From positions 1 to 5,848 of the forward strand of contig CALMOI010000247.1 of the NCBI GenBank assembly GCA_937871735.1: DNA of 5,848 nucleotides, given 5' to 3'. Under the pieces are notes generated by a model, which was not told the DNA's origin, searched no databases, and saw only the letters and a program-made list of their open reading frames with translations. The translations under genes were made by a program, and so were the position numbers. Positions 1 through 5,561 of this stretch are shown piece by piece. Position 1 is the stretch's first letter. Every line of letters begins with the position of its first letter. This DNA comes from an uncultured Comamonadaceae bacterium (lineage in GTDB: Bacteria > Pseudomonadota > Gammaproteobacteria > Burkholderiales > Burkholderiaceae_C).

Positions 1-846
1 CCCACATCCGGCGGACTGCTGGGCTCGGTCAGCCGCTTGCTGGGCAGCAACGCGCCCCAGTTGACGGTAGAGCCGCCCAGCGCCATCGACAAAAGCTGGG
101 AACGCGACGGCATTGCCGCCACGCCGCCCGCCGCCAGTTACGGCGGCGCGATACGCGAAGGCGAGCGCGCCTTTTGGCTGCGGCAAGTGCTGGCGCTGGT
201 GCCCCCGGCACGCTGGAGCCAACAAGCGCAAGCAAATCCAGCGCAACTGTTGCCCCTGCTGCAAGCCAGCGAATGGGCCGATGCGCTGCTGCCCGGCTTG
301 GCCCAAGCCGCCAGCCACTTTGCCGACAGCGACTGGGCCAGCGCGCTGCTGGATCTGGCCTATGCCCACAAAAACAATGCCAAAGACCACTGCGATGTGC
401 TGTGGGCCACGCTGAATGCTGAAGCGCGGCAACGGCATGTGATTGCGCAACTTGAAGCCGATCAACTGGGCCGCGCCCTGCAAGGACTGCGCGCTTACAC
501 CGAGCCTTGGCCGTCCGCCCTGACCCAGCGCGTCGCCGAGGCCGCCAGCGGTGCGGGCTGGGGCTTGGACAAATTCATGCAACTGGGCAACACCAGCGCC
601 GCACACGAGCAGTGGGGCCTGCGCATTGAGCTGCTGAACTTGGCCGCACTGCGGGCCGCCGATGCTGATTTGCCCACGCTCGCCTTGGCCCTGCAACGCT
701 GCCACAGCGCCACCGAAACCGCGCTGGCCGCTGCCCAAACGCAATCGGGCATCGTCTGGCACCTGCGCCAAGCGGCCAAACAAACCGACCTGATTCAAAC
801 CCATTTGCGCGCCAAACAGCAATTCATCAAGGAGCTGCCCCTGTGA
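1..846 (+). CDS. DUF5691 family protein, C-terminal part (5' end outside window)
   Basis: The frame is open from the first base of the window to a TGA at 844-846, giving 281 codons with no convincing start, so the gene begins upstream. The protein is rich in Ala, Leu and Gln and reads as mostly helical, with no signal peptide or membrane segment. The stretch at 166-216, with RAFWLRQ followed by LALVPPARW, resembles the helical pattern I associate with DUF5691. That assignment leans strongly on position, because DUF5691 genes typically lie directly upstream of a MoxR-like ATPase gene in clusters with DUF5682, as here. Full-length members are roughly 450-520 residues, so about half is probably missing. 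The stop codon overlaps the GTG start of the ATPase gene by 4 bases, which implies translational coupling. No enzymatic motif is visible, and a scaffold or adaptor role would be a guess. Confidence 0.72.
   Translation, partial: PTSGGLLGSVSRLLGSNAPQLTVEPPSAIDKSWERDGIAATPPAASYGGAIREGERAFWLRQVLALVPPARWSQQAQANPAQLLPLLQASEWADALLPGLAQAASHFADSDWASALLDLAYAHKNNAKDHCDVLWATLNAEARQRHVIAQLEADQLGRALQGLRAYTEPWPSALTQRVAEAASGAGWGLDKFMQLGNTSAAHEQWGLRIELLNLAALRAADADLPTLALALQRCHSATETALAAAQTQSGIVWHLRQAAKQTDLIQTHLRAKQQFIKELPL
829..834 (+). promoter_or_regulatory. Ribosome binding site of the ATPase gene
   Basis: AAGGAG lies 8 bases before a GTG at 843-845, inside the end of the upstream coding region. It supports the GTG start and the 4-base GTGA overlap rather than a downstream start. 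Confidence 0.75.
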
Positions 847-1940
847 CCGACACCACCCAACTCAATGCCGTGCTGCGCCAGCACGCCGAGCAGCAATACG
901 CCCACGAACTGGCCGAGCTGGCCAAGGCCGACACGCGCCAGCGTCCGCCCAACTGGCTGCTGTCGCCGTGGGCCGTCAAAACCTATTTGCTGGGCGGCAC
1001 GCTGGACAACGGCTTTGAAGTCAGCCCCAAGTACATCGGCCAAGGCCGCATCATTGAAATCGCCGTCGCCACGCTGGCCACCGACCGCGCGCTGCTGCTG
1101 TACGGCGTGCCGGGCACGGCCAAGAGCTGGGTGTCGGAGCACCTGTCCGCCGCCATTTGTGGCGACTCCACGCTGCTGATTCAAGGCACGGCGGGCACCG
1201 ACGAATCGGCGCTGCGCTACGGCTGGAACTACGCCCGCCTGCTGGCCGAAGGCCCGTCTGAAGCCGCGCTGGTCGCCAGCCCGATGCTCAAAGCCATGCA
1301 AGGCGGCAAGCTGGCGCGCCTGGAAGAAATGACCCGCGTGCCCAGCGAAGTGCAAGACACGCTGATCACCTTGCTGTCAGAAAAAACCTTGCCCGTGCCC
1401 GAACTGGGCATGGAAGTGCAGGCGCGGCGCGGCTTCAACGTGATTGCCACCGCCAACAACCGCGACAAGGGCGTGAACGAGATGTCGTCGGCGCTGATGC
1501 GGCGCTTCAACACCGTGATCTTGCCCCCGCCCGACACCTTTGACGAAGAAGTCAGCATCGTCAGCCGCCGCGTGGGCGAGTTGGGCCGCGCACTGGAGCT
1601 GCCTGCTGAAAAACCCGCGCTGGCCGAAGTGCGCCGCGTGGTCGCCGTGTTCCGCGAACTGCGCAACGGCTTGACCGAAGACGGCAAGACCAAGCTGAAA
1701 TCGCCCAGCGGCAGCTTATCGACCGCCGAAGCGATTTCGGTGCTCGGCCACGGCATGGCGATGGCGGGCTACTACAGCGACGGCGTGCTGCGCGCCGCCG
1801 ACCTGGCCGCCAGCCTGACCGGCGCGGTCATCAAAGACCCGGTGCAAGACAAGCTGGTCTGGCTCGAATACCTGAAAACCGTGGCCAAAGAACGCGACGG
1901 CTGGAAGGACTTGTACCGGGCTTGCATGGACGTGGCGTGA
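843..1940 (+). CDS. MoxR-type AAA+ ATPase (YehL-like)
   Basis: This 365-residue cytoplasmic AAA+ ATPase is the likely motor of the cluster. The N-terminal 70 residues are helical. The Walker A motif is GVPGTAKS at residues 88-95; an Ala before the Lys is also found in MoxR relatives such as RavA. The Walker B region at 157-162 ends in Glu-Glu (E161, E162) rather than the usual Asp-Glu, followed by TRVPSEVQDTLITLLSE. Sensor 1 is IATANN at 201-206, and the arginine-finger region is SSALMRRF at 215-222. The C-terminal lid contains LSTAEAISVLGHG at 292-304 and a later GAVIKDPVQD at 327-336. Length and motif order fit the MoxR-like ATPases paired with DUF5682. The GTG start is chosen for its Shine-Dalgarno and overlap with the DUF5691 frame. 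The family is secure; the substrate is unknown. MoxR proteins commonly act on vWA-domain partners, but no vWA gene is in this window. Confidence 0.93.
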   Translation: MTDTTQLNAVLRQHAEQQYAHELAELAKADTRQRPPNWLLSPWAVKTYLLGGTLDNGFEVSPKYIGQGRIIEIAVATLATDRALLLYGVPGTAKSWVSEHLSAAICGDSTLLIQGTAGTDESALRYGWNYARLLAEGPSEAALVASPMLKAMQGGKLARLEEMTRVPSEVQDTLITLLSEKTLPVPELGMEVQARRGFNVIATANNRDKGVNEMSSALMRRFNTVILPPPDTFDEEVSIVSRRVGELGRALELPAEKPALAEVRRVVAVFRELRNGLTEDGKTKLKSPSGSLSTAEAISVLGHGMAMAGYYSDGVLRAADLAASLTGAVIKDPVQDKLVWLEYLKTVAKERDGWKDLYRACMDVA

Positions 1941-1944
1941 GTCG

Positions 1945-1979
1945 CTTGATTTTAAAAATTAAAACAGGAGGATTTTCTT
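1945..1979 (+). promoter_or_regulatory. AT-rich junction with dyad and strong ribosome binding site
   Basis: This short spacer between the ATPase and methyltransferase genes is far richer in A+T than the surrounding DNA. It holds a perfect inverted repeat, TTTTAA (1950-1955) and TTAAAA (1959-1964) around AAA. A perfect AGGAGG follows at 1966-1971, 8 bases before the TTG at 1980. That spacing decides the start, because the next in-frame ATG (1995) would be 23 bases away. A TTGATT at 1946-1951 could be a -35 element, but there is no good -10 at the right distance, so no promoter is claimed. The dyad is too AT-rich to be a convincing terminator stem. Confidence 0.6.
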
Positions 1980-2753
1980 TTGGATGCAAATTTGATGGCA
2001 GGTTTTAGTCCCGCCATACTCAGGCAAAAAATGATGGCCCCAGTGGAGCTCGATGCGTATTTGATGCAAATTGCGCAGCGCCATGAAACTCATCGCTTTT
2101 TGGGTGGTGCCACACAGGGTCTTTATGTCCGTATGGTAGATTTCTTAGCCTCGCAATTTTTAAAACCCGGCAAAAAAATCAAAGTATTGGATTGGGGATG
2201 CGGCAAAGGCCATATCAGCTATTTACTCAAGCAGCGAGGGTTCAATGTGGTGTCGTGTGACATCCAATCCAGTGATCCTGACAGCGCCTTCGCCCAAGCC
2301 ACGCCGATCCTGAGCGAGCAGTCCATTCCCGTGGTAGCGCTCACCCATCCTTCAGCCCTGCCCTTTGCCGATGGCGAGTTTGACCTCGTCGTCAGCTTTG
2401 GTGTTTTGGAGCATGTGCACGACGACCAAGCATCGCTGCAAGAAATCCGGCGCATTCTTAAACCAGGTGGAGTTTTCTTTTTTTCATTCTTGCCTTATTG
2501 GTTGTCTTGGACGCAACGACTGGCCCATCTGCGTGGCAACTACTACCACCCTATTCTTTACAGAAAATCGCGCATTGCTGAAATGGCCAAACAGTCAACT
2601 ATGTCCCTCATTTATATTACCCACGGACAGCTACTCCCTAAAAACTCTTTGGGCAACAGCGCCGCTCTAGAAAAATTTGATCGCATCTTGACCCACTGGA
2701 CACCCCTCAAGCACTTCGCCACCAATCTCGAAGGCTTTATGGTTGCCACCTAA
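1980..2753 (+). CDS. Class I SAM-dependent methyltransferase (Methyltransf_11-like)
   Basis: This 257-residue protein is predicted to transfer a methyl group from S-adenosylmethionine to an unknown substrate. Motif I is VLDWGCGKG at residues 69-77. The acidic residue ending the second strand is D94 in VVSCDI. The post-I/motif II region is LPFADGEFDLVVSF at 127-140 followed by GVLEHV at 141-146, and LKPGGVFFFSF lies at 160-170. This is the order of UbiE/Methyltransf_11 folds. The first 60 residues are helical and may form a substrate cap. No membrane segment is evident. The TTG start is set by the AGGAGG 8 bases upstream. The gene is much more AT-rich than its neighbours: 26 of 60 bases are G+C at 2161-2220, against 40 of 60 at 3001-3060. 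It therefore looks like a later arrival in the cluster. Small-molecule, lipid or protein substrates are all possible. Confidence 0.9.
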   Translation: MDANLMAGFSPAILRQKMMAPVELDAYLMQIAQRHETHRFLGGATQGLYVRMVDFLASQFLKPGKKIKVLDWGCGKGHISYLLKQRGFNVVSCDIQSSDPDSAFAQATPILSEQSIPVVALTHPSALPFADGEFDLVVSFGVLEHVHDDQASLQEIRRILKPGGVFFFSFLPYWLSWTQRLAHLRGNYYHPILYRKSRIAEMAKQSTMSLIYITHGQLLPKNSLGNSAALEKFDRILTHWTPLKHFATNLEGFMVAT

Positions 2754-2758
2754 AGAGG
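2754..2758 (+). promoter_or_regulatory. Ribosome binding site of the DUF5682 gene
   Basis: AGAGG begins immediately after the methyltransferase stop codon (2751-2753) and lies 9 bases before the ATG at 2768. The 14-base gap between the two genes suggests co-transcription, with no room for a separate promoter outside the methyltransferase coding region. Confidence 0.6.
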
Positions 2759-2767
2759 CTTTAAGTT

Positions 2768-5182
2768 ATGGACACCACCCTGCGCTATTACGGCATCCGC
2801 CACCACGGCCCCGGCTGCGCTCGGGCGCTCAAAGCGGCGCTGACTGCGCAAGCGCCGGACGTGATCTTGCTGGAAGGCCCGCCCGAGGCTGACACGCTGG
2901 CCGCGCTGGTGGCCGACCCCGAGATGCGCCCGCCGGTGGCGCTGCTGGTCTACCCGGTGGACGGGCCGCAGCACGGCGTGTTCTACCCGCTGGCCGAGTT
3001 CTCGCCCGAGTGGCAGGCGCTGCAACACGCGCAAGCCCAGCAAGTGCCGCTGTGGTTCATGGACTTGCCGCCCACCCACGGTTTCGCCGAAGCAATCGCC
3101 GAAGAGGCCGCCGCCAAAGCCGCAGAGCTGGCCTCCGCAGCAGCCAAGGAGGCCGAAGCGGCGCAAGCTGTCCAGCCCATCACTGAAGTCGAGTCAGGCG
3201 CACCTGTGGATCACACAGCAGTGGCTGAACCGGAGGCCGCCGCCGAAACGCCCAGCGCCGAATCTCCCCCCACCCCAGAAGCTGCATCGCCCGAAGACGC
3301 GGACAAGGATGACGACGGGCTGCGCGACTTCAACAGCCTGCGCATCGACCCGATTGGTGAACTCTCACGGGCGGCGGGCTACGACGACCCCGAACAGTGG
3401 TGGGAAATTGAAGTCGAGCAGCGGCAAGATGCCAACGAGCTGTTTGCTGCTATCGCCGAAGCCATGACGGCGTTGCGTGAACACGCGCCCGCGCCCGATC
3501 TGCGCGAGTCCAGGCGTGAGGCGCACATGCGCAGCCGCATCCGCGAGGCGCAAAAGGCGGGGTTTCAAAACATCGCGGTGATTTGCGGCGCGTGGCACTT
3601 GTCGGCGCTGATGCAGCCGCCCAAAGGCGCGGTCAAGGCCGACGCAGCGCTGCTCAAAGGACTGCCCAAAACCAAAGTCGCCGCGACTTGGGTGCCGTGG
3701 AGCGCGCAGCGCCTGACCAGCGCCAGCGGTTACGGCGCGGGCGTGACCTCGCCCGGTTGGTACGGCCACGTCTGGCGCAACCCCGAGCAAGCCGGGCTGC
3801 GCTGGGTGGTGGAAGCGGCGCGGCTGATGCGCGAGCAAGACATGGACGCTTCGTCGGCCAGCGTGATCGAAACCGTGCGCCTGTCTGACACCTTGGCGGC
3901 GCTGCGTGGCAAACCGCTGGCCGGGTTGACCGAGCTGCGCGAGGCCATCCTGACCGTGCTGTGCCACGGCGACACCGGCCCGCTGCGGGTGGTGCAAAGT
4001 CGGCTGGAAGTGGGGCACGGCATTGGGCACGTGCCGTCCAACATGGCGGCTGCGCCCTTGCAGCGCGATCTGGAAGCGCAGCAAAAGCGCCTGCGCCTGA
4101 AAGTCACCACCGAATCCAAACCTCTGGAGCTGGATTTGCGCGACGAAGGTGGCCGCGAGCGCAGCCGCTTGCTGCACCGCCTGACGCTGCTGAACGTGGA
4201 CTGGGGCACCTTGCAGCGGGACAACAACCGCACCGGCACCTTCCGCGAGACTTGGGAACTGCGCTGGCAGCCCGAACTGGCGCTGGCGCTGATCGACGCC
4301 AGCCGCTTTGGCAACACCATCGAAACCGCCGCCAGCCAGCGTTTGAGCGAACAAGCCCAGGGCAGCAGCGAGCTGCCGACGCTGACCCGCTTGCTCGATC
4401 ACGCCGTGCTGGCTCAGTTGCCCAGCGCGGTACAGGTGCTTCTGCGCTGCGTGCAAAACCAAGCCGCCTTGTCCGCCGACATTGCGCATTTGATGGATGC
4501 GCTGCCGCCGCTGGCGCGCGTGGCCCGCTACGGCGACGTGCGCGGCACCGATGCCAGCAGCGTCGGCCCCATCATCACCGGGCTGGTCGAGCGCATCACC
4601 ATCGGCCTGCTGCCCGCCGCCAACGGCATCGCCGAAGACGCGGCCACCGAGCTGATGAACCGCGTGGACGCGGTGCAAGTCGCCCTAGACACGCTGGACA
4701 ACACCGACTTGCGCGACGACTGGCTGGTGGGCCTGACGCAACTGGCCGACAGCGAAGCCGCCGCCCCCGGCCTGCGCGGCTTTGCGCTGCGCCTGCTGTT
4801 CGACCGCCAGCGCGTCACCACTGACGAACTGGCGCGCCGCGCCCGTCTGGCCCTGGCCCCGGTGGTACCGCCCGCCGAATCCACCGCTTGGCTGGCCGGG
4901 CTGCTGCGCGGCAGCGGCCTTTTGCTGCTGCACCACGACGCGCTCTGGCCGGTGATGGACGAATGGCTGCAAGGGCTGGATCACGCCACCTTCATCGAGC
5001 GCCTGCCCCTGCTGCGCCGCGCCTTTGCCAGCTTCACCCCGCCCGAGCGCCGACAGATGGGCGACAAGGTCAAGCAACTGCACCGGGGCGATGCGCAAGC
5101 CGCCACCGCGCGCGGCGACGTGCAGATCGACGAAGCACGCGCCGCGCTGGTGCTTCCCGTGCTGGCGCTGCTCTTGGCTTGA
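2768..5182 (+). CDS. DUF5682 family protein (YehM-like)
   Basis: This 804-residue cytoplasmic protein carries the hallmark pattern of DUF5682. It starts with YYGIRHHGPGCARAL at residues 7-21, followed by DVILLEGPPEAD (31-42), PPVALLVYP (55-63), FSPEWQAL (78-85) and WFMDLPPTH (96-104). After a variable insert come IAVICGAWHLSAL (269-281), WVPWSAQRL (308-316) and GYGAGVTSPGWYGHVW (321-336). The C-terminal half (about 380-804) is a helical, Leu/Ala-rich region without recognised catalytic motifs. Spaced His and Glu residues (H12, H13, E36, H277) recall the TraB/ChaN/erythromycin-esterase-like fold, which is an inference. Residues about 106-186 form an Ala/Glu/Pro-rich low-complexity insert. ATG and Shine-Dalgarno spacing support the start, and the C terminus looks complete. 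The family normally acts with the MoxR-like ATPase and a vWA protein; the reaction, if any, is unknown. Confidence 0.92.
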   Translation: MDTTLRYYGIRHHGPGCARALKAALTAQAPDVILLEGPPEADTLAALVADPEMRPPVALLVYPVDGPQHGVFYPLAEFSPEWQALQHAQAQQVPLWFMDLPPTHGFAEAIAEEAAAKAAELASAAAKEAEAAQAVQPITEVESGAPVDHTAVAEPEAAAETPSAESPPTPEAASPEDADKDDDGLRDFNSLRIDPIGELSRAAGYDDPEQWWEIEVEQRQDANELFAAIAEAMTALREHAPAPDLRESRREAHMRSRIREAQKAGFQNIAVICGAWHLSALMQPPKGAVKADAALLKGLPKTKVAATWVPWSAQRLTSASGYGAGVTSPGWYGHVWRNPEQAGLRWVVEAARLMREQDMDASSASVIETVRLSDTLAALRGKPLAGLTELREAILTVLCHGDTGPLRVVQSRLEVGHGIGHVPSNMAAAPLQRDLEAQQKRLRLKVTTESKPLELDLRDEGGRERSRLLHRLTLLNVDWGTLQRDNNRTGTFRETWELRWQPELALALIDASRFGNTIETAASQRLSEQAQGSSELPTLTRLLDHAVLAQLPSAVQVLLRCVQNQAALSADIAHLMDALPPLARVARYGDVRGTDASSVGPIITGLVERITIGLLPAANGIAEDAATELMNRVDAVQVALDTLDNTDLRDDWLVGLTQLADSEAAAPGLRGFALRLLFDRQRVTTDELARRARLALAPVVPPAESTAWLAGLLRGSGLLLLHHDALWPVMDEWLQGLDHATFIERLPLLRRAFASFTPPERRQMGDKVKQLHRGDAQAATARGDVQIDEARAALVLPVLALLLA

Positions 5183-5192
5183 TTGCCATTTG

Positions 5193-5210
5193 CACGTAAG
5201 TTACACGTAA
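5193..5210. repeat. Direct repeat of CACGTAA, 11-base period
   Basis: CACGTAA occurs at 5193-5199 and again at 5204-5210, one helical turn apart. The interleaved GTAA/TTAC/GTAA units also create small dyads. It lies just after the DUF5682 stop codon in AT-rich DNA, a plausible place for a regulator to bind, but no known operator is recognised. Confidence 0.45.
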
Positions 5211-5250
5211 TAATCTCTTTTTTACAACATCTGTCGGCAAATCAACGCCA

Positions 5251-5285
5251 TTGCTCCACTTCGGCACCGGAGGGCGAGCAAGTGG
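5251..5285. repeat. Two interleaved inverted repeats
   Basis: TTGCTC (5251-5256) is complementary to GAGCAA (5276-5281), and CCACTT (5256-5261) is complementary to AAGTGG (5280-5285). The arms come in the order A, B, A', B' and overlap by one or two bases. In RNA they would form either alternative hairpins or a compact pseudoknot. The functional meaning is unknown. Confidence 0.4.
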
Positions 5286-5308
5286 GCGTTGTGTAAAGAA
5301 AAACTGCT

Positions 5309-5369
5309 GTTGGGTTGCAACAACCGCGCCGTGAATGGCGAAACGGGTGGAATTTGGGCGACACCCAAC
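5309..5369. repeat. Nested inverted repeats, possible structured RNA
   Basis: GTTGGGT (5309-5315) is complementary to ACCCAAC (5363-5369). Between the arms are CGCC (5327-5330) with GGCG (5337-5340), and a GGTTG (5313-5317) with CAACC (5321-5325) hairpin that shares bases with the outer arm. The arrangement could fold as a small leader structure, but the stems are short and could arise by chance. Confidence 0.3.
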
Positions 5370-5460
5370 GCTAGGAACACGTTCTCAGCGTCGATAAGTT
5401 CGGGGCAACTGCTTGATGCACAGCACATGCCCCACCAACCGAGCCGCACCCCTGTTCGAT

Positions 5461-5474
5461 TGGCACCTGTGCCA
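5461..5474. repeat. Perfect 14-base dyad, candidate operator
   Basis: TGGCAC (5461-5466) and GTGCCA (5469-5474) form a perfect inverted repeat with a 2-base CT spacer, about 90 bases before the DUF485 start. The spacer is too short for an RNA loop without opening a pair, so a dimeric DNA-binding protein site is the more natural reading. TGGCAC also resembles the -24 half of a sigma-54 promoter, but the expected TTGC element is absent. Confidence 0.4.
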
Positions 5475-5502
5475 TCCCCACGTACATGCTGGGCGCGTCA
5501 AG

Positions 5503-5514
5503 TGGCCGAGGCCA
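5503..5514. repeat. Perfect 12-base dyad upstream of the DUF485 gene
   Basis: TGGCC (5503-5507) and GGCCA (5510-5514) form an inverted repeat with a GA spacer. Further GGCC units follow at 5515-5518 and 5524-5527. This GC-rich cluster ends about 35 bases before the DUF485 start and could be a regulator site or a leader hairpin; no run of T follows. Confidence 0.35.
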
Positions 5515-5561
5515 GGCCATTGGGGCCGGGACATTCACAAATCTCACAGCAGTAAAACGAC

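Larger units (their letters stand above)
5183..5561. other. Intergenic gap between the DUF5682 and DUF485 genes
   Basis: These 379 bases hold no convincing coding region. Reading frames of up to 89 codons exist on both strands, but they are compositionally arbitrary, lack well-placed ribosome binding sites and match no family I recognise. The left end (5196-5226) is AT-rich and includes six T at 5218-5223, without a preceding GC-rich stem, so no terminator is called. The rest carries several short inverted repeats, listed separately. The gap marks the end of the ATPase cluster and presumably contains the promoter and 5' leader of the DUF485 gene, although no confident -35/-10 pair was found. 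Confidence 0.7.

Noticed and set aside
795..1755. Minus-strand open frames opposite the ATPase gene
   Set aside because: Shadow frames of GC-rich coding DNA; the ATPase motifs are unambiguous on the + strand.
3365..4678. Long open frame of 437 codons on the minus strand opposite the DUF5682 gene
   Set aside because: It is rich in His, Gln, Arg and Gly, as expected for the complement of GC-rich codons, and has no recognisable domain; the + strand frame shows clear family motifs.
3961..4824. Open frame of 287 codons on the + strand in another frame of the DUF5682 gene
   Set aside because: Arg/Ala/His-rich shadow with no motif, fully inside a well-supported gene.
5190..5214. Sigma-70 promoter with TTGCAC and TAATAAT
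   Set aside because: The spacer is only about 12-15 bases in any register and the hexamers are weak, so a promoter is not claimed.
5196..5223. Rho-independent terminator after the DUF5682 gene
   Set aside because: Six T are present, but the preceding sequence has only very short AT-rich dyads with 1-2 base loops and no GC-rich stem.
5448..5474. tRNA T-loop-like TTCGATT in the gap
   Set aside because: The flanking bases do not form a T stem (the position after the loop is G, not C), and no acceptor or anticodon arms can be drawn.
5461..5477. Sigma-54 promoter suggested by TGGCAC
   Set aside because: The -12 TTGC element is missing at the required spacing; the sequence is better explained as a perfect dyad.
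5289..5555. Possible 88-codon gene on the + strand in the intergenic gap
   Set aside because: It begins at a TTG whose nearest purine-rich GGAGG (5269-5273) is 15 bases away, its composition is arbitrary and it shows no family resemblance.
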